Shown here: piece by piece, positions 42,107 through 52,369 of the stretch | How positions within the stretch are numbered: position 1 is the stretch's first letter | How the letters are laid out: every line of letters begins with the position of its first letter | Assembly: GCF_016613535.2 (NCBI RefSeq) | Contig: NZ_CP071518.1 | Coordinates: 2,108,001-2,172,000 of the forward strand | From: Lysobacter solisilvae | GTDB taxonomy: Bacteria; Pseudomonadota; Gammaproteobacteria; Xanthomonadales; Xanthomonadaceae | DNA length: 64,000 nt | Direction: 5' to 3' | Notes under the pieces: model-generated | Told to the model about the DNA's origin: nothing | Databases searched by the model: none | What the model saw: only the letters and a program-made list of their open reading frames with translations | Translations under genes and position numbers: made by a program

Positions 42107-42946
42107 TCAGGTCGACTGCTTCTGCAGCTTCCGGTACTGGGCCATGTGCCGGATCGCTTCGCGCGGCTGCTCCAGCGTCTCGTGCAGCAGCGCCAGGTTG
42201 TAGTGCGCGTCGGCCAGCAGCGGGTCGGCGTCCAGCGCGGCGCGGTAGGCCTGGATGGCTTCGGCGCGGCGCTCCATGTCGTCGAGCAGCACGCCCAGGT
42301 TGAAATGCAGCAGGGCGTCCGCGCCGGCCTGCGCGGCGGCCTCGCGGTACACCGCGAGCGCCTCCTCGTTGCGCTCCAGCTCGTGCAGCAGCCGGCCCAG
42401 GTTGATGCGCGCCTCCAGGCGCGCGGGATCGTGCTGGATGGCGCGCCGGTACAGCTCCACAGCGCCCGCCGGATCCTCGTGCTCCAGGGCGAGCGCGCTG
42501 GCGTGCCAGTCCGGGCCGGCGGCGGCCGGCGCCGGCGTCGAAGCCGGTGCGGTGGCGACGCTGGCCTGGATCACGCGCAGCTGGCCCTGCGCCGGGTCGC
42601 CTTCGAAGGACAGCAGGTACTGGCCCGACTCGGCCTGGTAGCGGTTGCCGCCCTCGCGCACGACCACCTGGTCGGCGAAGGCGGCGATGCTCAGGCCCGA
42701 CAGCGGCATTTCCTCCGGCAGGCGCGTGCGCAGTTCGCGCAGCGCGCGCAGGATGCGCCGGTTGGGCAGCTTCGCGGCCGCCAGCGCCTGCGCGGTGCGC
42801 AGCACGATCAGGTCGCGGAAGGAGAACTGCAGCGCGTTGCGCGGCCCGCGCGCGGGCACGACGAAGCCGGCATTGATGAGCGAGCGCAGGGTGCCGCGTG
42901 ACAGACCGAGCAGCTTCTCGACTTCACGCACGCCATATTGATGCAT
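42107..42946 (-). CDS. MerR-type HTH protein with C-terminal TPR repeats
   Basis: 279 residues. Residues 1-70 are a MerR-like winged helix (YGVREVEKLLGLSRGTLRSLINAGFV, then FRDLIVLRTAQALAAAKLP). A middle region of about 60 residues has LSIAAFADQVVVREGGNRYQAESGQYLLSFEG. From about 145 on there are at least three tetratricopeptide repeats (SALALEHEDPAGAVELYRRAIQHDP, ARINLGRLLHELERNEEALAVYREAA, LHFNLGVLLDDMERRAEAIQAYRAAL). It begins 3 nt after the ku stop, so it is surely in the ku transcript. A regulator or adaptor tied to NHEJ is a reasonable inference. Confidence 0.85.
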   Translation of the reverse strand: MHQYGVREVEKLLGLSRGTLRSLINAGFVVPARGPRNALQFSFRDLIVLRTAQALAAAKLPNRRILRALRELRTRLPEEMPLSGLSIAAFADQVVVREGGNRYQAESGQYLLSFEGDPAQGQLRVIQASVATAPASTPAPAAAGPDWHASALALEHEDPAGAVELYRRAIQHDPARLEARINLGRLLHELERNEEALAVYREAAAQAGADALLHFNLGVLLDDMERRAEAIQAYRAALDADPLLADAHYNLALLHETLEQPREAIRHMAQYRKLQKQST

Positions 42947-42949
42947 GGA

Positions 42950-43852
42950 TCACTTCGCCCGCCGCGTGCCCTTGCGCTTGGCGGGCTCGCTTTGCACTTC
43001 GGCCGCGGCCACGCGCTCGGCCGGCTTGCGCGCCGGCTTGGCCTTGGCGCCCGCGGCGGCCTTCTTCGCCGGCGCGCCGCCCTTCTTCTCCAGGCTGGCC
43101 CGCAGCGCTTCCATGAGGTCGATGATCTGCGCGCCGCCTTCGGGTTCCTCGGCCATGGTGATCTCCTCGCCTTCCACCTTCTTCTGCACGGCCGCCTCGA
43201 TGCGCTCGGCGACATCGTCCTTGTACTGCTCCGGATCGAAGGTGCTGGAGCTTTGCTGTTCGATCAGCTGCTGGGCCAGCTTGAGCTCGGCGTCCTTGAC
43301 GTCGGTGCGCGGGATGTCGATGTCGTTGATCGAGCGCACTTCGTTGGCGTAGAGCAGCTGCTGCATCACCAGCCCGTGCTCGACGGGGCGGATCATCACG
43401 ATGTACTGCTTGCCGCGCGCGGCCCAGCGGCCGATCGCGCAGCGCTTGGCGTCGCGCAGGGCCTTGGCCAGCAGGGCGTAGGGCTTGGCGCCGCCCTTGT
43501 CGGGCGCGATGTAGTAGGCCTTGTCGAAATACACCGGGTCGATGGCCGAGATCGGCACGAACTCGTCGATGTCGGCGCTGTGGCTGCCGGCCTCCTCCAG
43601 TGCCTTGAGCTCGTCGGCGTCGAACATCACGTACTGGTCCTTGGCGAACTCGTAGCCCTTGACGATCTCGTCGCGCGATATGGGGATCTCCTCGCGGGCG
43701 CACATGGTCTGGTACTTCACCCGCGACCCGCAGGTCTTGTGCAGCAGGTTGAAGGAGATCTTCTGGCTGGCCTCGGTGGCCGAATAGAGCTTGACCGGGA
43801 TGGAGACCAGGCCGAAGGAAACGGTCAGCGACGCAATCGAACGTGCAGCCAT
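42950..43852 (-). CDS. ku: Ku protein for non-homologous end joining
   Basis: 300 residues from MAARSIASLTVSFGLVSIPVKLYSAT, the standard Ku start. The beta-barrel core continues with SFNLLHKTCGSRVKYQTMCAREE and DEIVKGYEFAKDQYVMFDADEL. The C-terminal 60 residues are Lys/Ala-rich (KKAAAGAKAKPARKPAE), a DNA-binding tail type seen in many proteobacterial Ku proteins. The homodimer threads onto broken ends and recruits LigD, encoded 162 bp upstream in the same direction. Confidence 0.96.
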   Translation of the reverse strand: MAARSIASLTVSFGLVSIPVKLYSATEASQKISFNLLHKTCGSRVKYQTMCAREEIPISRDEIVKGYEFAKDQYVMFDADELKALEEAGSHSADIDEFVPISAIDPVYFDKAYYIAPDKGGAKPYALLAKALRDAKRCAIGRWAARGKQYIVMIRPVEHGLVMQQLLYANEVRSINDIDIPRTDVKDAELKLAQQLIEQQSSSTFDPEQYKDDVAERIEAAVQKKVEGEEITMAEEPEGGAQIIDLMEALRASLEKKGGAPAKKAAAGAKAKPARKPAERVAAAEVQSEPAKRKGTRRAK

Positions 43853-44014
43853 GTCAGGCCTCCCTCTCGCCGTGCGCCGGTGGTGGCGCGGCGGCGGTGG
43901 TGTTGCGGATCGGGTTGTCGGTGCCGGCGCCGGGATCGGAGAAAAACCGGTGCCAGTTTCATTCGTTGCCGAACATCTGGTGGCCGCCGCGACCGGCGCC
44001 CGCAAGGGCTGGGG

Positions 44015-46894
44015 TCACGTGCCCGCGCCGCCCAGGGCCTTGGCCAAGTCCTGCTTGTGCGTGAGCGCGTCGCGCCACCGGTCGCCGGTGCGGGACAACT
44101 GCTTTAGCACATTAGTCAGCCGGAAGTCGAGCGGATGTGCACGCGCCAATTCCTCCCAGCTCAGGGGCATGGAGACCGGCGCGCCGGCCGCGCCGCGCGG
44201 CGAATACGCGACGTTCAAGGTCTTGCCGCGGACATTCATGTTGTGGTCCATGAAGATCTTGCCGGTGCGCTTGGGGATGCTCCATTCCATGGTGATGTCC
44301 TTGGGATGCAGCCGCATCAGGTGGCGGCTGACCAGCTCGCTGACATGGCGTGCGCCGTCGAAGTCCAGCGTGCGGCGCACCGGCACGAACACGTGCAGCC
44401 CGGTCTTGCCGGAGGTCTTGACGATGGGTTCCAGCGACATGCCCTGCAGCAGCTCGCGCAGCGCAAACGCGATCTGCTTGCCCTTCTCGAACGCCACCGT
44501 GTTGAGCTCGGGCTCGTCGCCGGGCGACTCCAGCCCGGAGTAGATGTACGGATCGATGTCGAAGATCACGTAGTCGGGGTAGTTGAGCACGGATGCTTCC
44601 AGCGACTGCTCCGAGGTGGCGTAGTCGGTGGCCTGGGAGGCGGCATCGGGGCCGGGCGCGGCGCGCGAATGCCAGACGTGGAACTCCAGCGTGCCCGACT
44701 GGGCCAGCCACAGCAGGGTGGGCAGGTTGTTGCACAGCAGGTACTCGTGGTCCTCGTCCTTGCTGCTCGAGTACACGGTGACGGTCTCAACGAAATCCGG
44801 CCGCTTCTGCGCCCAGTGCTTCTGGAAGAAGCGCTGGCCGCCGATGCCGTCGGGCATGCGGATCATGGTGAGCGGGCGGTCGACCAGGTGCGGCAGCATC
44901 AGCGGCGAGACCTGCGCCAGGTAGCGCAGCAGGTCGCGCTTGGTCTGCGCGGGCTGGTGCAGCGGCGGGTACTCCGGCCAGTACTCGCGGTCGAGGTGGG
45001 AGAGGGGAATGCGGTGCGGTCCCACCTCCAGGGTCAGCGTCTTGCGCGGGCTTTCGAGCTGGTCGAGCACCGACCTGATGTCCGTGGTTTCGGGCAGTGG
45101 CATATCGGTCCGCGCCGTCGTCTTCGCGTCCGCGCTGCGCGGCCTGGCGCGGCCGGTCGTGGCCGTGGGCTTGGCGTCGCCGTTCCCGTTGCCATTTCCG
45201 TTGCCGGTGGCGGACGCGGACGCGCGGGCTGACTCGCGCACCGGTTTTTCAGTTTTCTTCCCGACGGTCTTTTCGACATAGGCCGGACGCTGCAGCGCCA
45301 GCTCGCCATGGTCCACCCGCACCACCGTGCTGGGACGGATGTCGTCGCGCAGCCGCTCGAACACCGGCGCGCGCAGCGCCCCATCGCCGGTCCACTCGTG
45401 GTAGCTGACCTCGGCCACCAGTTCGGGGCGCACCCAAGTCACCGGCCCGTTGACGGCGGGCTTGGGGTCGAAAGGACAGGTGCGCGTGGTCAGCGCGTCC
45501 AGGCGCTTGCGCAGCGTGGCCAGCGTGCGGTCGTCGAAGCCCGAGCCGACGTGCGAGGCGCACACCAGGTGGCCTTCCTCCCAATACCCGACGATGAGCG
45601 AGCCCAGGCTTTCGCGCGCGCCCTTGCCCTTCGTGTAGCCGCCGATGACGAAGTCCGCGCTGCGCCGTGGCTTGACCTTGATCCACGCCGCGGACCGCCG
45701 GCCGGCTTCATAGCGGCTGTCGCGGCGCTTGCCGATGACGCCCTCGAAACCGCTGGCGAGCGCGGCGATGTTGAGCGCCACGCCGTCGTCCACCGCATGC
45801 ACCAGGTGCACCAGCGGCGAGGGCAGCAGGCACTGGGACAGGTAACGGCGGCGATCCGCGTACGGGCGCTGGCGCAGGTCGATGCCTTCGTAGTGCAGCA
45901 GGTCGAAGGCGAACAGCAGGGTGGGCGTGGCCTTGTCGGCGGCGGCGATGTCGCGCGCGTTCTTGAGCTGGAAGCGGTTCTGCAGCGCGTTGAACGAGGG
46001 CCGGCCGGCCGCATCGAAGGTGACCAGCTCGCCGTCCAGCACCACGCCGCCGCTGGCCTGCTGGCGCAGCTCCTGCGACAGGTTCGGGAAGGCGCCGGCA
46101 ATCTCCAGCCCGCGCCGCGAGCGCAGGCGCACGCCGTCGGCGTCGATGAAGGCCATCACCCGGTAACCGTCGAGCTTGGGTTCCCAGGTCCAGTCCTCGT
46201 GGTTGAAGACCTTGTCGGCCAGTTCGGCCAGCATCGGTTCGATCTTCGCCGGCATCGCGCGCCGCGGCCCGCGCGGCACCAGCCGTTCGGCCGGCATCCG
46301 GTGCACCGGCACGAGGCGGATCTCGGCCACGCTGGCGCCGCTCAGCACGGAGTGGTCGTGGGCGGTGACATCGTCCTTGGAGACGAAGCGGTCCTTGTGC
46401 TTGATCAGCAGCCAGCTCTTGGCTTCCTTCGTGCGTACCAGGGCGAAGGAGCCCTTCAGTTTCTCGCCGCGCAGCTGGATGCTGAGCTTGCCGGCCTCGA
46501 TGCCGGCGCGCACGCGCGCCTGCGCCTGCTCGCGGTCGTGGAAGCAGGTGCCGTCCTCGTCCGGGCTGTACACGCCGCAGTCCCAGACGATCACTTCGCC
46601 GGCCCCGTACTGGCGTGGCGGGATCACGCCCTCGAAGGAGCCGTAGTCGAACGGGTGGTCCTCGACGAGCACCGCCATCCGCTTGTCCGCCGGGTCGAGC
46701 GACGGCCCCTTGGGCACCGCCCATGACTTGAGCACGCCATCGCATTCGAGCCGGAAGTCGTAGTGCATCCGGCTGGCGCGGTGCTGCTGGATGACGAACA
46801 TCAGCGGCCCTTCGCCCGCGGCGGCTTCGGCCGGCGGCGGCTCGGGCGTCGCGTCGAACCTGCGCTTGTCGGCGTATTCGCGGAGCTTGGCCAT
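44015..46894 (-). CDS. ligD: Multifunctional NHEJ DNA ligase LigD (PE-LIG-POL)
   Basis: 959 residues. Domain order is phosphoesterase, ligase, polymerase, as in Pseudomonas. The phosphoesterase (about 20-190) has FVIQQHRASRMHYDFRLE with H38, H44 and D46. The ligase (about 215-545) has the nucleotidyl Lys K240 in EPKLDGYR. A low-complexity linker of Gly-Asn repeats (563-572) leads to the primase-polymerase (about 625-940) with D779 and D781 in FDIDPYIYSG. The start at 46894 (MAKLREYADKRRF) is normal. With Ku it repairs double-strand breaks in stationary cells. Divergent from the Tex30-like hydrolase gene. Confidence 0.97.
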   Translation of the reverse strand: MAKLREYADKRRFDATPEPPPAEAAAGEGPLMFVIQQHRASRMHYDFRLECDGVLKSWAVPKGPSLDPADKRMAVLVEDHPFDYGSFEGVIPPRQYGAGEVIVWDCGVYSPDEDGTCFHDREQAQARVRAGIEAGKLSIQLRGEKLKGSFALVRTKEAKSWLLIKHKDRFVSKDDVTAHDHSVLSGASVAEIRLVPVHRMPAERLVPRGPRRAMPAKIEPMLAELADKVFNHEDWTWEPKLDGYRVMAFIDADGVRLRSRRGLEIAGAFPNLSQELRQQASGGVVLDGELVTFDAAGRPSFNALQNRFQLKNARDIAAADKATPTLLFAFDLLHYEGIDLRQRPYADRRRYLSQCLLPSPLVHLVHAVDDGVALNIAALASGFEGVIGKRRDSRYEAGRRSAAWIKVKPRRSADFVIGGYTKGKGARESLGSLIVGYWEEGHLVCASHVGSGFDDRTLATLRKRLDALTTRTCPFDPKPAVNGPVTWVRPELVAEVSYHEWTGDGALRAPVFERLRDDIRPSTVVRVDHGELALQRPAYVEKTVGKKTEKPVRESARASASATGNGNGNGNGDAKPTATTGRARPRSADAKTTARTDMPLPETTDIRSVLDQLESPRKTLTLEVGPHRIPLSHLDREYWPEYPPLHQPAQTKRDLLRYLAQVSPLMLPHLVDRPLTMIRMPDGIGGQRFFQKHWAQKRPDFVETVTVYSSSKDEDHEYLLCNNLPTLLWLAQSGTLEFHVWHSRAAPGPDAASQATDYATSEQSLEASVLNYPDYVIFDIDPYIYSGLESPGDEPELNTVAFEKGKQIAFALRELLQGMSLEPIVKTSGKTGLHVFVPVRRTLDFDGARHVSELVSRHLMRLHPKDITMEWSIPKRTGKIFMDHNMNVRGKTLNVAYSPRGAAGAPVSMPLSWEELARAHPLDFRLTNVLKQLSRTGDRWRDALTHKQDLAKALGGAGT

Positions 46895-47079
46895 GCGGGG
46901 TCCACCAGGGCAGCCGGGCCACGATACCCAATCGTGCATGGGCGGCGCGTGGGCGCCAGTGGCGATCTCGCCGGCGATCCCGCCCGCGCTGTCGGCCGCG
47001 ACGACGAGGGCGGCATCAGCGGCGCACTACCCGGCGCCGGGAACGGCGCGCAGACTGATGGCCCGCACGGAGTGACGCC

Positions 47080-47754
47080 ATGGCCGCTGCTGCTCCCTTC
47101 ACCTTCCAGGTCGCGCCCGACACGCGCGTGAGCGCACGCGCCGACGTGCCGGAACAACCCTGGGCCGTGCTCGTGCTGGCCCACGGCGCCGGCGCGGGCA
47201 TGGACCATGCCTTCATGGCCGCGGCGGCGCAGGGGCTGTGCGCGCGCGGCATCGCCGTGCTGCGTTACCAGTTCCCCTACATGGAACGCGGCTCGCGACG
47301 GCCCGATCCGCCCCGCCTGGCGCAGGCCACCGTGCGGGCCGCGGTGGCCGAGGCCGGCGCGCGCTGGCCGGGCCTGCCGCTGTTCGCCGGCGGCAAGTCC
47401 TTCGGCGGACGCATGAGCTCGCAGGCGCAGGCCGAGGGCGGCCTGCCGGGCGTGGCCGGGCTGGTGTTCCTGGGCTTCCCGCTGCACCCGGCCGGCAAGC
47501 CCGGCGTGGCGCGCGCGCAGCACCTGGACGATGTCGCCCTGCCGATGCTGTTCGTGCAGGGCACGCGTGACGAACTGGCCCTGCCGGACCTGCTGGTGCC
47601 CGTCGTGGCGCGGCTGGCCACGCGTGCGCGCCTGCATGCCGTCGAGGCCGCCGATCATTCCTTCCACGTGCCCGCGCGCAGCGGCCGGACCGATGCGCAG
47701 GTGCTCGACGAGGTACTCGACGTCGCCGCCGACTGGATGCGCGCGCTGGCCTGA
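47080..47754 (+). CDS. KANL3/Tex30-like alpha/beta hydrolase
   Basis: 224 residues. [40 protein letters not shown] and [18 protein letters not shown] (nucleophile elbow GKSFGG) define the bacterial KANL3/Tex30 hydrolase family; ADHSFHVP carries the likely catalytic His. The substrate is unknown. Divergent from ligD with a 185-bp spacer. Confidence 0.87.
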   Translation: MAAAAPFTFQVAPDTRVSARADVPEQPWAVLVLAHGAGAGMDHAFMAAAAQGLCARGIAVLRYQFPYMERGSRRPDPPRLAQATVRAAVAEAGARWPGLPLFAGGKSFGGRMSSQAQAEGGLPGVAGLVFLGFPLHPAGKPGVARAQHLDDVALPMLFVQGTRDELALPDLLVPVVARLATRARLHAVEAADHSFHVPARSGRTDAQVLDEVLDVAADWMRALA

Positions 47755-47807
47755 CCGGCGCGGGTTGCCGCATCGCGATGCGGTGCCTGCGATCGTGCCG
47801 GCGATAG

Positions 47808-48992
<1,185 letters not shown>

Positions 48993-49001
48993 CGCGCGGC
49001 C

Positions 49002-49850
49002 ATGGAACGGATCGAATCGCACGCCAGCTTCGGCGGCACGCAGGAAGTCTGGCGCCACCGCTCGCACGTGCTGGGCTGCGACATGCGGCTGGGGGTGTAC
49101 CTGCCGCCGCAGGCCGCCGAGGGCCCGTGTCCGGTGCTGTATTGGCTCAGCGGCCTGACCTGCACGGAGCAGAACTTCATCACCAAGGCCGGCGCGCAGG
49201 AACACGCCGCCCGCCATGGCCTGATCCTGGTCGCACCCGACACCAGTCCGCGGGGCGAGGGCGTCCCGGATGCGGACGGCTACGACATCGGCCTGGGGGC
49301 GGGCTTCTACGTGGACGCCACCCGCGCCCCGTGGTCGAGCCACTACCGCATGCACAGCTATGTGGCCAATGAACTGCCCCCGCTGGTGGAGGGGCATTTC
49401 CCCGCCGGTGGGGCGCGCGCGATCAGCGGCCATTCCATGGGCGGCCACGGCGCGCTGGTGCTGGCCCTGCGCCATCCCGGGCGCTACCGCAGCGTGTCGG
49501 CCTTCTCCCCGATCGTGGCGCCCAGCCGGGTGCCCTGGGGCGAGAAGGCCCTGGGCGAGTATCTGGGCGAACCGCGGGAGGCCTGGGCGGCCTGGGATGC
49601 CTGCGAGCTGGTGCGGGCGCCCCGGGCCGAGCGGCTGCCGATCCGGGTCGACCAGGGGGAAGCCGACGAGTTCCTGGCCACCCAGCTGCGTCCCGAGCTG
49701 CTCGAGGCCGCCTGCCGGGACAGCGGCCACCCGCTGCAGCTCCTGCGCCGGCCGGGCTACGACCACAGCTACTACTTTGTCGCCAGCTTCATCGGCGAGC
49801 ACATCGCCTTTCACGCCGCCGCCTTGAACGTGAACGCGGCGGCCTCCTAG
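49002..49850 (+). CDS. fghA: S-formylglutathione hydrolase
   Basis: 282 residues. Releases formate and glutathione from S-formylglutathione. Esterase D signature: LYWLSGLTCTEQNFITKAGAQ, APDTSPRGEGV, the nucleophile in ISGHSMGGHGAL, and GYDHSYYFVASFI with the catalytic His. Part of the frmA-fghA operon; no frmR-type regulator is adjacent. The stop codon lies inside a palindrome. Confidence 0.96.
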   Translation: MERIESHASFGGTQEVWRHRSHVLGCDMRLGVYLPPQAAEGPCPVLYWLSGLTCTEQNFITKAGAQEHAARHGLILVAPDTSPRGEGVPDADGYDIGLGAGFYVDATRAPWSSHYRMHSYVANELPPLVEGHFPAGGARAISGHSMGGHGALVLALRHPGRYRSVSAFSPIVAPSRVPWGEKALGEYLGEPREAWAAWDACELVRAPRAERLPIRVDQGEADEFLATQLRPELLEAACRDSGHPLQLLRRPGYDHSYYFVASFIGEHIAFHAAALNVNAAAS

Positions 49851-49856
49851 GAGGCC
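49841..49856 (+). terminator. Palindrome over the fghA stop codon
   Basis: GGCCTCC and GGAGGCC flank TA, a 16-bp perfect palindrome containing the TAG stop. There is no following T-run, so termination is uncertain. Confidence 0.35.
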
Positions 49857-49999
49857 GAGGTCCTGAACGGGGCTGGCCCTGTCCCCGGGCACCCTCGAGG
49901 TGAATGTTCAGCCCCTCCCCCATGGGGATCTTGCCCTTGCGCCTGGACGGGAGTAAACCTGATCACGTGGCCTTCACGTTTGGCCGCCAGGGGAACTTG

Positions 50000-50212
50000 A
50001 TGAACGTCCGCAGCGGACCGAATCACGACGCACCACTGTTCGATGTCATGTTGCGCGTGGCGCGCGAAGAATGCGCGCATGCGCCCTGGAACGACATCGA
50101 ACCCATGCTGGCGGCGACCTGGGAGCGGCTGCGCAGTCCGTCCGCACCGGCGTGGATGGACATCGTCGAACGCGTGCGGGCCTGTTGCCAGGACGCCGGC
50201 ACGCGTCACTGA
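50000..50212 (+). CDS. Small hypothetical protein
   Basis: 70 residues from an ATG at 50000 preceded by AGGGGA. The sequence NHDAPLFDVMLRVAREECAHAPWNDIEPMLAATWERLR suggests a small helical soluble protein with an acidic, Trp-containing core. No signal peptide, no metal motif beyond two cysteines and two histidines. It stands 121 bp before the diguanylate cyclase in the same direction. Family not recognised. Confidence 0.6.
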   Translation: MNVRSGPNHDAPLFDVMLRVAREECAHAPWNDIEPMLAATWERLRSPSAPAWMDIVERVRACCQDAGTRH

Positions 50213-50333
50213 GTGACCGCGGTACCGTTCATGGCGTGACGTGCCGCACGAACCGAGGCATCGTTTCCGAACGCGCGCCAACCGGCCGTAAAAACTCACC
50301 CGGTCTTGCACTTTGCGCCGGTAACTTCGCGGC

Positions 50334-51395
50334 ATGGAACGCTTTGACGACGCCTCCACGGAGGGTGACGCCGCCTCCCTTACTGCGCTGCGCGCACAAC
50401 TGGCGGAAGCCCGGCATGAACTGGCCGGCTGCCGCGCGCACATCGATCGCGTACGCAGCGCCCTGCAGGCACTGCCTGACGGGGTCGTGGTCGTCGACGC
50501 GCAAGGCCTGATCACCGACATCAACCTGGGCGCCGTGCACCTCACCGGCTGGGCCGAGTCCGACTGCATCGGCCAGGCCCTGCATGAGGTCGTGCGGTTG
50601 CGCGATTCGCAGGGCCGGCAGGTGGACCTGCTCGCGCCGCGCACCAACGATGCCGTCGTCACGACACTGGTGCGGCGCGACGAGCACCAGGTGCTCATCG
50701 AGGCCACGCTGACGCCGCTGTTCGACACGCAGCGCCCCACCGTGCCGACCGACGTGCAGGCGCTGGAACCCCCGATCGGCTGGGTGCTGGCTTTCCGCAA
50801 CGTCACCGCGGCCCGCCGCATCACCGACGAACTGACCTACCACGCCACCCATGACGCCCTGACCGGCGTGCTCAACCGGCGCGCACTGGAATCCCGCCTC
50901 AAGCGCGCCGTGATCAACGCGCAGGAACACGGCACGCCGCATGCGCTGCTGTACCTGGACCTGGACCGCTTCAAGGCCGTCAACGACAACGGCGGGCATT
51001 TCGCCGGCGACGAACTGCTGCGCACCTTGTCCGCCTTGCTGCAGCGCAGCCTGCGCGACCACGACACGCTCGCGCGCCTGGGCGGCGACGAGTTCGCCAT
51101 GCTGCTGACGCACTGCACGCCCTCGGAGGCGCGCGTGGTCGCCAAGCGCATCCGCGCGGCGATCAGCGAGTTCCGTTTTCCCTGGCAGGGCCAGGAGTTC
51201 GACGTGGGCGCGAGCATCGGCATGGTCACCTTCCGCAACGGCGCGCTGGCGCCGCGCGCGCTGCTGCTGCGTGCCGACGAGATGTGCTACCTGGCCAAGG
51301 CCAACGGCCGCAACCAGGTCCAAGTCATCGCCGCCGAGCGGCCCATCGCGCGCTCCGACGCGCCGCGCAAACGGCCGGCGGTGGCGCGGCGCTGA
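50334..51395 (+). CDS. PAS-GGDEF diguanylate cyclase
   Basis: 353 residues, cytosolic. A short N-terminal coiled coil (about 12-45) leads into a PAS domain (about 45-160; ALPDGVVVVDAQGLITDINLGAVHLTGW) and a GGDEF domain (THDALTGVLNRRALE onwards). The active site GGDEF is intact at 250-254, and the inhibitory I-site RDHD is present at 241-244, so an active, product-inhibited cyclase is expected. It makes cyclic di-GMP in response to a PAS signal. No EAL domain. Confidence 0.93.
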   Translation: MERFDDASTEGDAASLTALRAQLAEARHELAGCRAHIDRVRSALQALPDGVVVVDAQGLITDINLGAVHLTGWAESDCIGQALHEVVRLRDSQGRQVDLLAPRTNDAVVTTLVRRDEHQVLIEATLTPLFDTQRPTVPTDVQALEPPIGWVLAFRNVTAARRITDELTYHATHDALTGVLNRRALESRLKRAVINAQEHGTPHALLYLDLDRFKAVNDNGGHFAGDELLRTLSALLQRSLRDHDTLARLGGDEFAMLLTHCTPSEARVVAKRIRAAISEFRFPWQGQEFDVGASIGMVTFRNGALAPRALLLRADEMCYLAKANGRNQVQVIAAERPIARSDAPRKRPAVARR

Positions 51396-51559
51396 GCACG
51401 TCGTGCAGGGCTGACCTGCCACCGGCCGCGCCCTGCTGTCAGCTTCGCTGTTGAAAGCCCCGGGCCAGGCTGCTGCGCGGTCGTGCCGACAATGGCCGCT
51501 TTCGCTGGCGATTCACCGACGACGCACCAGCATTGGAGCCTCCGAGTAGAGAAACTCCC

Positions 51560-51748
51560 ATGGCTTCGAGCAAGCGCGAACTCATCGAACCCAACGGCGA
51601 CAAGCGCCTGATCCGTCGCGACGAACAGGGCCGCATCGTCGAGTCAGACGACCTGGGCAAGTCGCTGGCGCAGGACACCCGCAAGCCCGCCAAGCGCGCC
51701 GCCCCCAAAGGGCAGGGCGACCGCGGCGACCAGGCGCGCAGGCACTAG
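51560..51748 (+). CDS. Small charged hypothetical protein
   Basis: 62 residues, highly charged and without hydrophobic core: SSKRELIEPNGDKRLIRRDEQGRIVESDDLGKSLAQD followed by a Lys/Arg/Gln-rich tail. The ATG at 51560 is preceded by GAGTAGAGAA. The front part, EPNGDKRLIRRDEQGRIVE, has the look of a small conserved cytosolic protein, possibly nucleic-acid-binding, but no family is assigned. Confidence 0.6.
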   Translation: MASSKRELIEPNGDKRLIRRDEQGRIVESDDLGKSLAQDTRKPAKRAAPKGQGDRGDQARRH

Positions 51749-51759
51749 CTGACCATCTA

Positions 51760-52190
51760 GCTCCTTCCCCCGCTTGCGGGGGAAGGTTGGGATGGGGGCC
51801 AACGATCGCGCCGAATCAGCCCCTTCCCCCGCTCCGCGGGGGGTGAGAGGACGCGTTTGCGGACCACTGGTCCGCGCGTCATCGAACGCCAGCAGGCTGT
51901 GCCTGCTGGCCGGGAAGTTTGGGATGGGGGACACCGATCGCGCCGAATCAGCCCCTTCCCCCGCTCCGCGGGGGAAGGTTGGGATGGGGGCCGACGATCG
52001 CGCCGAATCAGCCCCTTCCCCCGCTGCGCGGGGGAAGGTTGGGATGGGGGCCAACGATCGCCGCGCATCAGCCCCTTCCCCCGCTCCGCGGGGGAAGGTT
52101 GGGATGGGGGCCACCGATCGCGTCGAATCAGCTCCTTCCCCCGCTCCGCGGGGGAAGGTTGGGATGGGGGCCACCGATAGCCGCGTCGCC
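51760..52190. repeat. Array of 60-bp hairpin-forming repeats, six copies with one interruption
   Basis: Full copies with an exact 60-bp period run from about 51951 to 52190; further copies start at about 51760 and 51818. Each contains CTTCCCCCGCTCCGCGGGGG, which folds into a hairpin, then AAGGTTGGGATGGGGGCC and ACGATCGCGCCGAATCA. The stretch 51841-51890 is foreign to the array and matches 41743-41794. Frames such as PIPTFPRGAGEGAD are only repeat translations. Nothing else is seen from 52191 to 52369 before the DUF763 gene. Confidence 0.9.
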
Positions 52191-52369
52191 CAAGATCAAC
52201 TGCAAAATCCCGCACAAGCCAACTCCAACGCTCGACCAGCGTCGCGATCCAAAGCCCCGCGCCACGCCGCTGAATCATTCACCCCACCGCCCGATCCGCC
52301 CGATCCCGTCGTAGCCGGTGAGACCCCGCCGCGTCATCCTTCGCCCATGTCGTCCTCCCACGCTTCCAC

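Noticed and set aside
51760..52190. Possible CRISPR array
   Set aside because: Units are head-to-tail with no unique spacers of regular length, the repeat is about 60 bp and no cas gene is near.
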